Of a stretch of 53,726 bases of DNA, positions 9,345 to 18,179 are shown piece by piece. The DNA is from Candidatus Bathyarchaeota archaeon (GTDB taxonomy: Archaea > Thermoproteota > Bathyarchaeia > Bathyarchaeales > Bathycorpusculaceae), in contig JAFGNM010000021.1 in assembly GCA_016927015.1 (NCBI GenBank), forward strand, positions 1 to 53,726, given 5' to 3'. The first letter of the stretch is position 1, and every line of letters starts with the position of its first letter. Both the position numbers and the translations under genes were made by a program. Below the pieces are notes generated by a model. It searched no databases, was not told the DNA's origin, and saw nothing but the letters and a program-made list of their open reading frames with translations.

Positions 9345-10724
9345 TTGTTTGGGAAAAAAACTATCAATATAGTCGATACCAAGGTTCGCAACGGGAACAC
9401 GGTTGTTTTCAAATTATCCTATCCTAGGAGCATCAAAAAATATCTTGCTTCAGACTACATTTACGCGGAATATAGCACGAGAATTGATTGCGTCGATGAG
9501 AGTATATTAAACATTCCTGCTGTTGCTTCATTGGTGCCATTGGCATGGGCTGTCGGTGCTGACTTATCAGTAAAAAAACTCGATAAAACTTTCGTTGAAT
9601 CTCTGAACAGGGTAAAGCCTGTATTTAAAAAATGGCATTCGAACTTCTCTTTCTCAACTAGAATTGGAGTTGAAGAAGTTGTTCATAACAAGTTTTCTAA
9701 CAAAGGCTACGCCTTGCTTTTTAGTGGGGGCCTTGATTCAACTGTTTCTTATATTAGAAACAAAAAAAAGAAGCCTATTTTGATTTTCATCAGAGGTTTA
9801 GATATTTTAACAAAAAACCGCGCTTTGTGGAATAATGCAAAAGCACAAGTTCTCGCATTCTCTAAACAGGAAGACGTGAAAGTTTATTTTGTAAAGTCAA
9901 ATATCCGCGAGTTATTTTATGATAACTTGCTTAGCGTAGAATTTGGTCAGTCTTGGTGGGTCCGGGTAAGTCACGGTCTTACCCTAATAGGTTTATGCGC
10001 CCCGCTTAGTAAGGAAGGCTTTGGGACTTTATTAATTGCATCTACACGTGGTCCTCAACAACCGGGTGAGAAGAGACCCCCTTTGGGGTCATCACCACTT
10101 ATTGACGAGAAACTTTCTTGGGCAGACATAAAAGTCGTGCATGACAGTTATGACTTGAATAGGCAGCAAAAGATAAAATATGTCCTTAAAAAATACGCCA
10201 AAAATGGGCATCATCCATTTTTAAGAGTATGTACTGAAGGAAAAAATAGTTTGAACTGTGGCAAATGCAAAAGATGTCTGCCTACGATTGCAGGCTTAGC
10301 ACTGGAAGGCATAGACCCAAATAAATGTGGCCTTAAAATGGACAATCAGACACTGGCAAATTTAAAACAGAGTTTTATAGATAAAAAATATCAAATTTTC
10401 GAAAATGACGTAATTTCTCCCAATTTTCTATATCGAACTGACGATTGGAAAGAAATTCAAAACGAAATTCCTAAAGGTATCACAATTGATTTATATAATT
10501 CCAAGGAATTTTTTGAATGGCTAAGGAACTTTGATCTCACGAGTTATGGTAATAAAATGGAGAGAAAGATGCAGAACGATAGGTTGCTCAAAGTCCTTAA
10601 ATGGCGCTTAATTGGTTGTGTGCTTTCTGTTTATTATGCTCTTCCTAAGGGTCAGCAAAACGCAACAAAGAAACTCTTAGATTATGGTTGCCATAAAAAA
10701 ATTACAACTTTGCTCGGGATGTAA
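9345..10724 (+). CDS. PP-loop ATP-pyrophosphatase (QueC/asparagine-synthase-like) of the polysaccharide island
   Basis: A 459-residue protein with a PP-loop, S-G-G-L-D-S, at residues 127-132, the adenylation signature of QueC, asparagine synthase and related N-type ATP pyrophosphatases. Downstream is a four-cysteine cluster (C-x-E-G, then C-G-K-C-K-R-C) like the zinc site of QueC-type enzymes. The first 120 residues and last 100 residues do not match QueC, which is only about 230 residues long, so this is not simply a queuosine gene. It probably activates a carboxyl or amide group by AMP transfer. Its place between a pyruvyl-transferase-like protein and two acyltransferase-like proteins suggests sugar decoration, for example amidation of a uronic acid. 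The start is TTG and the gene ends 3 bases before the next ATG. Confidence 0.78.
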   Translation: MFGKKTINIVDTKVRNGNTVVFKLSYPRSIKKYLASDYIYAEYSTRIDCVDESILNIPAVASLVPLAWAVGADLSVKKLDKTFVESLNRVKPVFKKWHSNFSFSTRIGVEEVVHNKFSNKGYALLFSGGLDSTVSYIRNKKKKPILIFIRGLDILTKNRALWNNAKAQVLAFSKQEDVKVYFVKSNIRELFYDNLLSVEFGQSWWVRVSHGLTLIGLCAPLSKEGFGTLLIASTRGPQQPGEKRPPLGSSPLIDEKLSWADIKVVHDSYDLNRQQKIKYVLKKYAKNGHHPFLRVCTEGKNSLNCGKCKRCLPTIAGLALEGIDPNKCGLKMDNQTLANLKQSFIDKKYQIFENDVISPNFLYRTDDWKEIQNEIPKGITIDLYNSKEFFEWLRNFDLTSYGNKMERKMQNDRLLKVLKWRLIGCVLSVYYALPKGQQNATKKLLDYGCHKKITTLLGM

Positions 10725-10727
10725 AAA

Positions 10728-11846
10728 ATGCCTAACAGGTACGACATTCAAGTTTTTACTACGGTCGATGATATAGGCAAAGATTCAATAGATGCTATTT
10801 CTGGTGATAGCGCGTTTACATATGGCTGGTTTAAAACTATTGAGCACCAAACAAATTTGAATTTTACTCCCAAATATTTCGCAGCTTACGAAAGCGACAA
10901 ATTAATAGGACTAGCCCCTTGTTTTCTTGATACTATTGGAAATTATTTTTCTTTTGGTCCTCATGTTATTCCTTTTATGAGTGAATTGATGAGGTTAGGA
11001 GAGCGAGTTGGTATTTGGCAAAAACGAATATTAGTTTGTTATTCTCCCTTTTGTTATCGTAGTAAAATCTTGCTAAGTGAAACTTGCTCCAAAAAAGATG
11101 TCCTTCACCTTTTACTCGAAAAAATCGATTATATTTGTAAAAAAGAGCGAATATTGTTTAGCTCTTTTCTTTTTGTTTCGGAATTTGACAAACTTTTGTC
11201 AAATGAGGTTTGGACTTTCCATTATAAAAAATTCCCTTGGAAATATACCTATTACATTGATGTTAACTGGTCTAATTTTGAAGAATACTTGACAAGTCTA
11301 ACACGTTGGAGTAGAAAAACGATTCGGCGCGACATTAAGAAATGCCGAGAAAATGGCGTGATATTTAATTACGAAGCTGAACTTGGTGAACTTTCAGAGA
11401 AATTATCTTTTTTACACTCAAACTTGTTCCGAAAACACAACAAAGGACATTTAAATTCCCCGTATCAACCATCTTTTTTCAAGAGTCTAAATGAATTTGC
11501 AGGAGACAGCGTTAAGGTTTTTATAGCCCAAAAAAAAGGTAAAGTTATGGGTTTTTCATTACGTATGGGTCATAAAAATGTTCTCGACAGTATTATGGTT
11601 GGATTTGATTATGATTTCCAAGAAACTGACTGTGCCTATTTTAATCTCGCTTTCTATGAACCAATAAAATGGGCTATCAAAAAAGGTTTTAAAAAAATAT
11701 ACTACAGATTCACCGCAGAAGAAGGAAAAATTCGACGTGGATGCAAACGCGAACAGATTTTTACTTATGTGAAATGCTACAATAGATTTTTAGATGCCTT
11801 GGCAGATGTCTATGTGAAAAGAAAATACAAAAACTGCCTTTGTTGA
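10728..11846 (+). CDS. GNAT/FemAB-like acyltransferase (BioF2-like domain)
   Basis: This 372-residue protein shows the double-GNAT layout of the FemAB/BioF2-like group (Pfam Acetyltransf_6 type). A W-S-R-K-T-I-R-R-D-I-K-K helix lies near residue 195, the strand V-F-I-A-Q-K-K-G-K-V-M-G-F-S leads into the acyl-CoA-binding core, and the family ending F-T-A-E-E-G-K-I-R-R-G-C-K-R sits near residue 340. Related proteins attach acyl or aminoacyl groups to cell-surface glycans. It follows the PP-loop gene by 3 bases, so the two are probably co-translated. Codon use is strongly A/T-ending, like the next gene and unlike the flanks. The transferred group is unknown. Confidence 0.75.
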   Translation: MPNRYDIQVFTTVDDIGKDSIDAISGDSAFTYGWFKTIEHQTNLNFTPKYFAAYESDKLIGLAPCFLDTIGNYFSFGPHVIPFMSELMRLGERVGIWQKRILVCYSPFCYRSKILLSETCSKKDVLHLLLEKIDYICKKERILFSSFLFVSEFDKLLSNEVWTFHYKKFPWKYTYYIDVNWSNFEEYLTSLTRWSRKTIRRDIKKCRENGVIFNYEAELGELSEKLSFLHSNLFRKHNKGHLNSPYQPSFFKSLNEFAGDSVKVFIAQKKGKVMGFSLRMGHKNVLDSIMVGFDYDFQETDCAYFNLAFYEPIKWAIKKGFKKIYYRFTAEEGKIRRGCKREQIFTYVKCYNRFLDALADVYVKRKYKNCLC

Positions 11847-11973
11847 CGTGTTTACCAACACCCGTTTTCATTTGCCCGAGACCTAAAAAGGAGATTGCTT
11901 TCCATTTCAAAATTTATGAGATAACTAATTAAGAATGATTTATTCCGAATAACATAATTTTTAATTTTTAGGT

Positions 11974-13071
11974 ATGATGCCCATGGATATTAGGATTAAA
12001 GCGATAAAAGATGGTGACAGTCTGCTCAAGATTGAACATGATTGGAATTCCGAATTAATGCGATCTGCTAATAACCCATTTCTTTATAGTCGTATACTTT
12101 GCGAATTTGTTGAATTTTTGAAATCTTCAAGTTGGACGCCTCTAATACTTACTTTTTTGTCTTATAATCGGATTGTAGGTATTGTACCTCTAAAACTACA
12201 TAGTAGATTTAATTTGAAATATGTTGAGAATCTTGATTCAAGGATTTATTCAGAATTTTTCTTTAGCGATGAATATCGTGAGCTTTGTTTTGAAAAAATG
12301 ATCAAGTACATATTTAGTGAATTAAAATGCCATTCGGCTTGCATAACCCTCCATAATGGCTTAGTTGATCACAAACTATTGGGAAAAATCTGCAAAGCTA
12401 ATGGGCTAGATTGCCGGGAGACCCAGTATATGGGTAGGGCTTTAATTCAGGTAGAGAATGGATGGGAAATTTTTTATGACTCTCTAAGCTCAAAGATAAA
12501 AAAAGAATTTCAGCGATTAACAAGAAAGCTTGATAGAATGGGTCCCTGGCAGATATCGAACAGTGAAATAAACTCTAATTCCATTAATAGAATTCTTACA
12601 ATTGAACGATATAGTTGGAAGAGTAGGTGGCGGGCTCAAAACAATGTTCAAAACGATTATAAACTTTTAAATATTTTAAACGCGTCTCAGCGAAATAGCC
12701 CTGTGACGCCAATTTATGAATCCAAAATTTGGTTCTTGGAAGTGAATCAGTTACCAATTGCTTATCTTTTAGTCTTAATTTACAAAGAAAAAGCCATTTT
12801 TGTAAAAACATCATACAATGAAAAATTTAAACAATTAGCCCCTGGTAAATACTTAATGATAGCTGCAACGCGTGAGATTTTACGAACAACTGGTGTCAAA
12901 AAAATAGACTTAATCACAAATCTCCCCTTCGCGAAAATATGGAAACCCATTTGCGAAAACAGAACGACGATAAAAATTGAACAGCATTGCTTTTTGTCAA
13001 CTATTGTGAGATTTATTGTCGCGAACCCTCTTATAAGCAGGTTTGCTAAATATGCAAAGATTATGAATTAA
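11974..13071 (+). CDS. GNAT/FemAB-like acyltransferase (second copy, divergent)
   Basis: A 365-residue protein with the same general plan as the preceding acyltransferase. It has an N-terminal GNAT-like half, a basic K-K-E-F-Q-R-L-T-R-K-L helix near residue 175 that matches the first protein's helix, a W-F-L-E-V-N-Q-L-P-I-A-Y core strand, and a Y-N-E-K-F-K-Q-L-A-P-G-K-Y-L-M segment, the usual acyl-CoA/acceptor motif of Acetyltransf_6 proteins. Overall identity to its neighbour looks low. Start choice is open between ATG 11974 and ATG 11983; the leader shows no clear ribosome site. The gene is AT-rich. It may modify the same glycan at another site. Confidence 0.72.
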   Translation: MMPMDIRIKAIKDGDSLLKIEHDWNSELMRSANNPFLYSRILCEFVEFLKSSSWTPLILTFLSYNRIVGIVPLKLHSRFNLKYVENLDSRIYSEFFFSDEYRELCFEKMIKYIFSELKCHSACITLHNGLVDHKLLGKICKANGLDCRETQYMGRALIQVENGWEIFYDSLSSKIKKEFQRLTRKLDRMGPWQISNSEINSNSINRILTIERYSWKSRWRAQNNVQNDYKLLNILNASQRNSPVTPIYESKIWFLEVNQLPIAYLLVLIYKEKAIFVKTSYNEKFKQLAPGKYLMIAATREILRTTGVKKIDLITNLPFAKIWKPICENRTTIKIEQHCFLSTIVRFIVANPLISRFAKYAKIMN

Positions 13072-13226
13072 CCCTTTTTCTTATTTTTTCTCGGGGTATA
13101 TTGTTCGCTTTGTTGATCAATTCTTAGCTTGGGCCGAAGGATAAATATTTACTAAAATCACCTGTTAATGTTTCATATTCTTCTTGTTTTCGTAGCAAGA
13201 TTTCAATTTTAAAAAACCGTAGACAG

Positions 13227-13331
13227 GTTGCGCGTGGATGCAAAAAAGGATTACAAACATTTTTGTGCGCCAAATTTCACAATATGCTTCCAATATTACT
13301 CTTCAAACGCGGCGGAAATACAGAAATCTAA
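13227..13331 (+). pseudogene. Possible acyltransferase C-terminal relic
   Basis: Within the otherwise empty 13072-13420 gap, one frame reads V-A-R-G-C-K-K-G-L-Q-T-F-L and on to a stop at 13331. This resembles the R-R-G-C-K-R-E-Q-I-F-T ending of the acyltransferase at 10728-11846. There is no start codon or upstream domain. It may be the tail of a decayed third acyltransferase. The match is short, so the call is tentative. The rest of the gap is AT-rich and shows nothing else. Confidence 0.3.
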
Positions 13332-13420
13332 ACAAGCAAATCCAAAGATTTTCTTAATAGATTTTAGTTCCATACACCTTTATTAATTTCGTTTTGTAAC
13401 TTAAGTTTGGAGAAGGTACA

Positions 13421-14410
13421 ATGAAACTTAAGAATATCGTAATTAGCTTGCTAGCTTTTCTACTGCTCTCTGGTGTCCTATTTACTTCAGTATCTGCTGT
13501 TGTTTGGAATCCTTCCTTGCCCACCGATCCAGCCACCATCAAAATTACTAACACAACAACTTGGGAATTTCCCTTCCTAATACTTTTGAGCAATGTTGAT
13601 CTGGGATTTGATATAACCAACGGGATGTATACAGGCTGGTGCGTTGATCTTGACCACTATATAACTCGCGGCGTGGAATATGACGTCATACTGTATTCAA
13701 GCCTTGACCCCCTAGCTCCGATACCAGCTGAAGACTGGAGTATCATAAACTATATACTCAACAACAAACAAGGAGGCACGGGCGCTGACGTTCAAGACGC
13801 CATATGGTACTTCATAAATGGCGGCGCTTACTATAATCATGGACATTGGCCTGTATCAACTACAACAGAAGCAATTGTGGCAGATGCCCTTGTAAATGGT
13901 GTGGAGTATGAACCAGACGAAGGTGACATATTGGGAATAGTCTGTATTCCGGTAGACGAGCCTCCTGTGCAAATAGTAATCATAGAACTCGAAATTCCTG
14001 GAGAATTCGAAGGCTTGACACCGGGCTTCTGGAAAAACCATCCGGACCTATGGACAGGCTACTCAACTGACGATACTTTCTATGATGTCTTCGGCGTATA
14101 CATAACGATAAATGCTAAAGGTAATGATCCAGGCATTTACAATCCAACACTTATCGAGGCAATCGCCGCTCAAGGCGGGGTTAACGAAGAAAAAGGCGTC
14201 TACGATGCATTGGCTCGACACGCCGTAGCTGCTTTGCTTAACGCTGCACACCCAGAAGTTACATACCCCATGACAGAACAAGAAATTATAGATGCGGTAG
14301 CTGAAGCAATAAGTAATGCAGACATGACAGATGCAGAACCCCTGAAGAATACGCTTGACATGTATAACAACGCTGGCGGCGGCATAGACGCCCACGGAAA
14401 TCCGATTTAA
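13421..14410 (+). CDS. Secreted protein with a predicted internal-thioester (TED/TQXA-like) domain
   Basis: A 329-residue exported protein. A signal peptide occupies residues 1-26 (basic start, a leucine-rich core, cleavage after V-S-A). The N-terminal domain carries T-G-W-C-V-D with Cys74 and D-V-Q-D-A-I-W-Y-F with Gln125. This Cys/Gln pairing and the Q-x-A-I-W context match the thioester domains of Gram-positive surface adhesins, in which the side chains form a thioester that binds targets covalently. A second domain from about residue 198 begins T-P-G-F-W-K-N-H-P and contains an A-R-H-A-V-A-A-L-L-N-A-A-H motif, a module seen in bacterial secreted proteins. There is no C-terminal membrane anchor or sorting signal. 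GGAGAAGG precedes the ATG. It stands alone inside the polysaccharide island. Confidence 0.75.
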   Translation: MKLKNIVISLLAFLLLSGVLFTSVSAVVWNPSLPTDPATIKITNTTTWEFPFLILLSNVDLGFDITNGMYTGWCVDLDHYITRGVEYDVILYSSLDPLAPIPAEDWSIINYILNNKQGGTGADVQDAIWYFINGGAYYNHGHWPVSTTTEAIVADALVNGVEYEPDEGDILGIVCIPVDEPPVQIVIIELEIPGEFEGLTPGFWKNHPDLWTGYSTDDTFYDVFGVYITINAKGNDPGIYNPTLIEAIAAQGGVNEEKGVYDALARHAVAALLNAAHPEVTYPMTEQEIIDAVAEAISNADMTDAEPLKNTLDMYNNAGGGIDAHGNPI

Positions 14411-14440
14411 GAAAAATAATCCATACCAAAAACAAACTCC

Positions 14441-14453
14441 TCTTTTCTTTTTT
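14441..14453 (+). terminator. T-rich terminator
   Basis: A T-rich run (T4, C, T6) lies about 30 bases after the stop of the thioester-type secreted protein, consistent with archaeal U-rich termination. The remaining gap to 14674 shows no other feature beyond the TAGGAG ribosome site of the next gene. Confidence 0.4.
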
Positions 14454-14674
14454 GTCGCCAATTATGATTAGTAACATACCATATTAAATCATGTATCTGC
14501 TTCATCAGCATTTCAAAATACGTTGATTCTAAAAAAATCCTTTATTGTAAAAAATAACTGTACACAGAAGCCTATACGTAGAACAGTGCACTCGCTCACA
14601 ATAGTAAAACTCAGATAAAGCGAATAGTCATCAGCTAACACTGTCATTGTGCGCATCTGATAGGAGATTTTGAA

Positions 14675-15796
14675 ATGAGAATTGGAGTCTTTCATCCCGC
14701 TCTTGACATGTACGGAGGTGCAGAGTTAGTAGCGGTCGCGACCGCAAACGCTTTGGCTCAAAACGGATACGATACGGTACTATTTGTAAATAAGTGGGTC
14801 GATTATAAGAAAATCGAAGAAATGATGGGCGCCCCTCTTTCTTCATCTGTAAAAGTAATGGTGCACCCAGCTTTTTTACAGCCACGCGGCATGTTTCATC
14901 TCTACGAAAGCGCCTTTAGGTCTCTCGCTTTTAAGGCCAGTTGCGACATATTGATTGACACTTACTCTAGTTACATTTTCCCATGGATAGATGTAAGTTA
15001 CATGCACTTTCCATATCTAAATAATTACGAATTCCGATCAAAATTTCCCTATCTAAAATCAGCACACCTCAGCCAGGTGCTGACCGTACCTTATGCTGCA
15101 TTTGAAAAAAATCTCGAAAACTATGACGAAAAATTGATATTAGCAAACAGCTATTTCACCGCCAAAGCAATAAAAGAATCATTGGGGGCTGAATCAAAAG
15201 TCCTGTACCCCCCTGTGCCATCAGCTTTAAGTGAAAAAAACATTGCTTCCTTTGAATCACCTCGTGAAAATCTGGTAGTCACAATTGCCCGATTTGGTCC
15301 AGATAAAAATGTAGACCTTATCCCTCAAATTGCCCATCAAACAGATAAGAATGTGCGGTTCTTGATGATTGGCTTAGCACATGACCTGGCTGTCGTTCAA
15401 GCAGTTAAAAGAAGAATCAAAGAACTAAAACTAGAAGACAGAGTTACGCTGATGATCAATGCTTCACGGCAGGACATAAAGAAATCTCTTAGTAAAGCAA
15501 AAGTTTATTTACACACTAAAAAAATGGAGCATTTCGGTATATCCATTGCAGAAGCAATGTCCATGGGCTGCTTACCCGTTGTTCATAATTCGGGGGGTGC
15601 TCCTGAATTTGTTCCAAATCGATACCGATACAACGACCTGAGGGAAGCTGCTGAGATAGTAGAAAAAGCAATATACCAATGGGATCCTGACAAAGCAAGA
15701 AGTGTTGTTAAAATTGCCGAGCGCTTTTCTGAAACTAACTTTTCCATAAGATTTATAGATTTATTTATTGATTATTGTGACTCCTTAAAAAAATAG
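14675..15796 (+). CDS. GT-B (family 4) glycosyltransferase
   Basis: This 373-residue enzyme has two Rossmann-like domains. The acceptor-side domain opens with R-I-G-V-F-H-P-A-L-D-M-Y-G-G-A-E, the G-G-A-E loop typical of GT4. The nucleotide-sugar domain begins with the strand N-L-V-V-T-I-A-R-F-G-P-D-K-N near residue 202 and ends with the donor-binding E-H-F-G-I-S-I-A-E-A-M motif near residue 287, which contains the E-x7-E pair of retaining GT4 enzymes. Such proteins use UDP- or GDP-sugars at the inner membrane face. TAGGAG sits just upstream of the ATG. It is followed by another GT4 gene after 150 bases. Confidence 0.9.
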   Translation: MRIGVFHPALDMYGGAELVAVATANALAQNGYDTVLFVNKWVDYKKIEEMMGAPLSSSVKVMVHPAFLQPRGMFHLYESAFRSLAFKASCDILIDTYSSYIFPWIDVSYMHFPYLNNYEFRSKFPYLKSAHLSQVLTVPYAAFEKNLENYDEKLILANSYFTAKAIKESLGAESKVLYPPVPSALSEKNIASFESPRENLVVTIARFGPDKNVDLIPQIAHQTDKNVRFLMIGLAHDLAVVQAVKRRIKELKLEDRVTLMINASRQDIKKSLSKAKVYLHTKKMEHFGISIAEAMSMGCLPVVHNSGGAPEFVPNRYRYNDLREAAEIVEKAIYQWDPDKARSVVKIAERFSETNFSIRFIDLFIDYCDSLKK

Positions 15797-15945
15797 AATT
15801 AAATGTAACCTGCTGACGTCTTTACTGTTCCATCATATAACTTGAAGGACTGTCTGAAGAGTTCAGTTGGTTTTGTATAAATCAATAACGATATAAAAAC
15901 ATACAATACTCAAATCTCGAGGGAAGAGCTTAGAAGGTTAAATCA

Positions 15946-17070
15946 TTGAAGGTTTTAATGATAACTCCCGGTTTTAGTCCGATTAGAGGTGGCACCGAGA
16001 CAATTGTAAAAGATCTTTCTATAGAACTCAACAGGATTGGAGTAAACACAGATGTCATGACTTTCAACATGGACAAAAAATGGAATCCAAAATGGCAAGG
16101 AACAATCCAAAAAATCGATGATATCACTGTTTTCAAGATTCCAGCGTTAAATTTAATTCCCATTGAACACCCTAAAAGGCTTATCTCTGAAATTAATCTT
16201 ATCCCAGGAAGATTTACTCATCTGATGAAAAACTATGATGTTATACATTTTCATGAACAGGAGTTTAGTTTTCCTTTGTTCTCTTACTTCAAAAGAAAAC
16301 CAAAATTATTTCATCTGCATGGGATAGATTATGAGTATTTTAGAAGATATCATCTAAGTAGATGTATCTTGAAAAATGTAACAGATTATTACGTCTGCAT
16401 AACAAAGAAAATTGAAAAAGAAGTAGCTAAGCTCGGGATTGAAAAAAATAGAATTCTGTACTTGCCAAATTCTATAAATGTAGACTTGTTTCAGCCGGGC
16501 AAAAAGGAGGATGAAAACCTAATACTTTTTGTTGGAAGAATTGCCCCAATAAAGGGCTTGCACATACTTATCAAAGCGCTACGCTACCTGAAGAGCCCAG
16601 TTAACTTAGTAATAGTAGGTCCGATCAACGATTTTGAGTACTATCAAAAAATTGTCAGGTATATCGAAAAAGAAAACCAAAGAGGTGAGCATAGAATAAC
16701 ATACTCGGGATGTATGCCTCCAGCAGACCCAAGTCTAATACGATTATATCAGAAAGCGTCAATTTTCGTCCTGCCTTCTTTCTTTGAAGGATTTCCTGTC
16801 GTACTTTTGGAAGCTCTTGCATGCGAAACTCCTGTTATCTCAACACCAGTAGGCGGGATCCCGGAAATTATTCATGACTTTAAAAATGGGTTTTTGGTTC
16901 CCACGGGCAATCCCATCAAACTGGCGGATACGATACAGTATCTATTAGAGAATAAATCTCTCAGAGCTAAACTCGGTCAAACAGGCAGAGAAGATGTGGA
17001 AAAAAACTACTCTGTAAGCGTAGTCACTCGAAAGCTCTGTCATATTTATGAACAATTGATCAACAAATAG
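15946..17070 (+). CDS. GT-B (family 4) glycosyltransferase
   Basis: A 374-residue retaining glycosyltransferase. The N-terminal domain starts M-I-T-P-G-F-S-P-I-R-G-G-T-E-T, and a histidine-rich H-F-H-E-Q-E-F segment follows near residue 105. The donor domain opens with N-L-I-L-F-V-G-R-I-A-P-I-K-G near residue 190. The catalytic region reads P-S-F-F-E-G-F-P-V-V-L-L-E-A-L-A near residue 280, with the E-x7-E pair, followed by V-G-G-I-P-E-I-I. The start is TTG at 15946; an in-frame ATG follows five codons later, but it would cut into the first strand. It is probably part of the assembly line for the same repeat unit as its neighbours. Confidence 0.9.
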   Translation: MKVLMITPGFSPIRGGTETIVKDLSIELNRIGVNTDVMTFNMDKKWNPKWQGTIQKIDDITVFKIPALNLIPIEHPKRLISEINLIPGRFTHLMKNYDVIHFHEQEFSFPLFSYFKRKPKLFHLHGIDYEYFRRYHLSRCILKNVTDYYVCITKKIEKEVAKLGIEKNRILYLPNSINVDLFQPGKKEDENLILFVGRIAPIKGLHILIKALRYLKSPVNLVIVGPINDFEYYQKIVRYIEKENQRGEHRITYSGCMPPADPSLIRLYQKASIFVLPSFFEGFPVVLLEALACETPVISTPVGGIPEIIHDFKNGFLVPTGNPIKLADTIQYLLENKSLRAKLGQTGREDVEKNYSVSVVTRKLCHIYEQLINK

Positions 17071-17257
17071 CTGATTCTATGAATAAGTAATACTTGATTT
17101 TGTTCGTGCTATATTCGGCAAAAGCCATAAATTAAAAAAATTCGCAGCAGATTAAAACAAGCATGTTTTATACAGCGATGTGAGCGCTGCATTTTTATTG
17201 AACAAAGTAATTTCCATTGAACATGTATTATCAAATTCCCCGCAAGAGGACACCCAT

Positions 17258-18160
17258 ATGAGCTTAGTTAGTTTTGTAGAAATTAAAGGAAACAGTGTGA
17301 ACTCGTTTAAGCAAGCTATTCTTCAATCAATAGATCTAACAGATTTCTCGTTTAATGATAAAATTAAGAGTATTATTATAAAGCCTAATCTCTGTTATTA
17401 TTGGGATTACTCTACAGGTCAGACTACTGATCCAAAATTTGTTGCAGGTTTAATAGATCTGCTTCGCGATAAAATCTCTAACAACGTAGATATTGCAATT
17501 GTTGAATCTGACGCATCAGCCATGAAATGCAAATATGCTTTCAAAATGCTCAACTACGAAAAATTATCCAGCGAATACAGTGTAAAGTTAGTAAATCTTT
17601 CTGAAGAGGAAACAATCACGCGTGAAGTAACTGCTGGAACGCAAAAATTTCAACTAGCCGTTCCTCGAATAATCGAAGAAGCAGATTTGAAAATTAACAT
17701 ACCGAAAATAAAGTTCACTATGGAAGAAATTAAGGTAACTTGCGCTTTAAAGAACATTTTTGGCTGCAATCCGTATCCCAAAAAATTCAAATATCACCCA
17801 AAACTGGGCGAAGCAATAGTTGCGCTTAACAAAACCATGCCATTTGACTTAACCATAATAGACGGCAACGTTGTCTCTGGAACCCAACCTCAGAAGCTAG
17901 GCTTAGTAATGGCGAGCAGAGACCCCGTTGCCATAGACGCTGCCGCCGCAAAAATAGCGGGAGTAAACCCCAAGAAAATGAAGTACCTCCAACTTGCTGC
18001 CAAAGAAGGCTTGGGAAACACAAATTTTGTTGAGAAAGGCATGACCCTGAGCCACTTCAAAGAACTTTATCCCAAGAGGGGATTACAAAAAAAGCTGATG
18101 GGAAAAGCCTACGGACTGGTTATCAAAATGAAACTTGGCAAAAGACTAGGATTAGCTTAG
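17258..18160 (+). CDS. DUF362 family protein (paralogue)
   Basis: A 300-residue protein clearly paralogous to the one at 184-1110. Shared segments include I-I-I-K-P-N-L-C-Y-Y-W, T-G-Q-T-T-D-P-K, E-S-D-A-S-A-M-K and V-T-C-A-L-K-N-I-F-G-C. The frame is open for 26 more codons upstream, but the ATG at 17258 lies behind AAGAGGA and lines up with the paralogue's start, so it is preferred. The gene is followed after 19 bases by a Gfo/Idh dehydrogenase, reversing the dehydrogenase-then-DUF362 order of the first pair. The molecular function of the family is not established. Confidence 0.85.
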   Translation: MSLVSFVEIKGNSVNSFKQAILQSIDLTDFSFNDKIKSIIIKPNLCYYWDYSTGQTTDPKFVAGLIDLLRDKISNNVDIAIVESDASAMKCKYAFKMLNYEKLSSEYSVKLVNLSEEETITREVTAGTQKFQLAVPRIIEEADLKINIPKIKFTMEEIKVTCALKNIFGCNPYPKKFKYHPKLGEAIVALNKTMPFDLTIIDGNVVSGTQPQKLGLVMASRDPVAIDAAAAKIAGVNPKKMKYLQLAAKEGLGNTNFVEKGMTLSHFKELYPKRGLQKKLMGKAYGLVIKMKLGKRLGLA

Positions 18161-18179
18161 ACGCCAGAGGAATTTGAAC

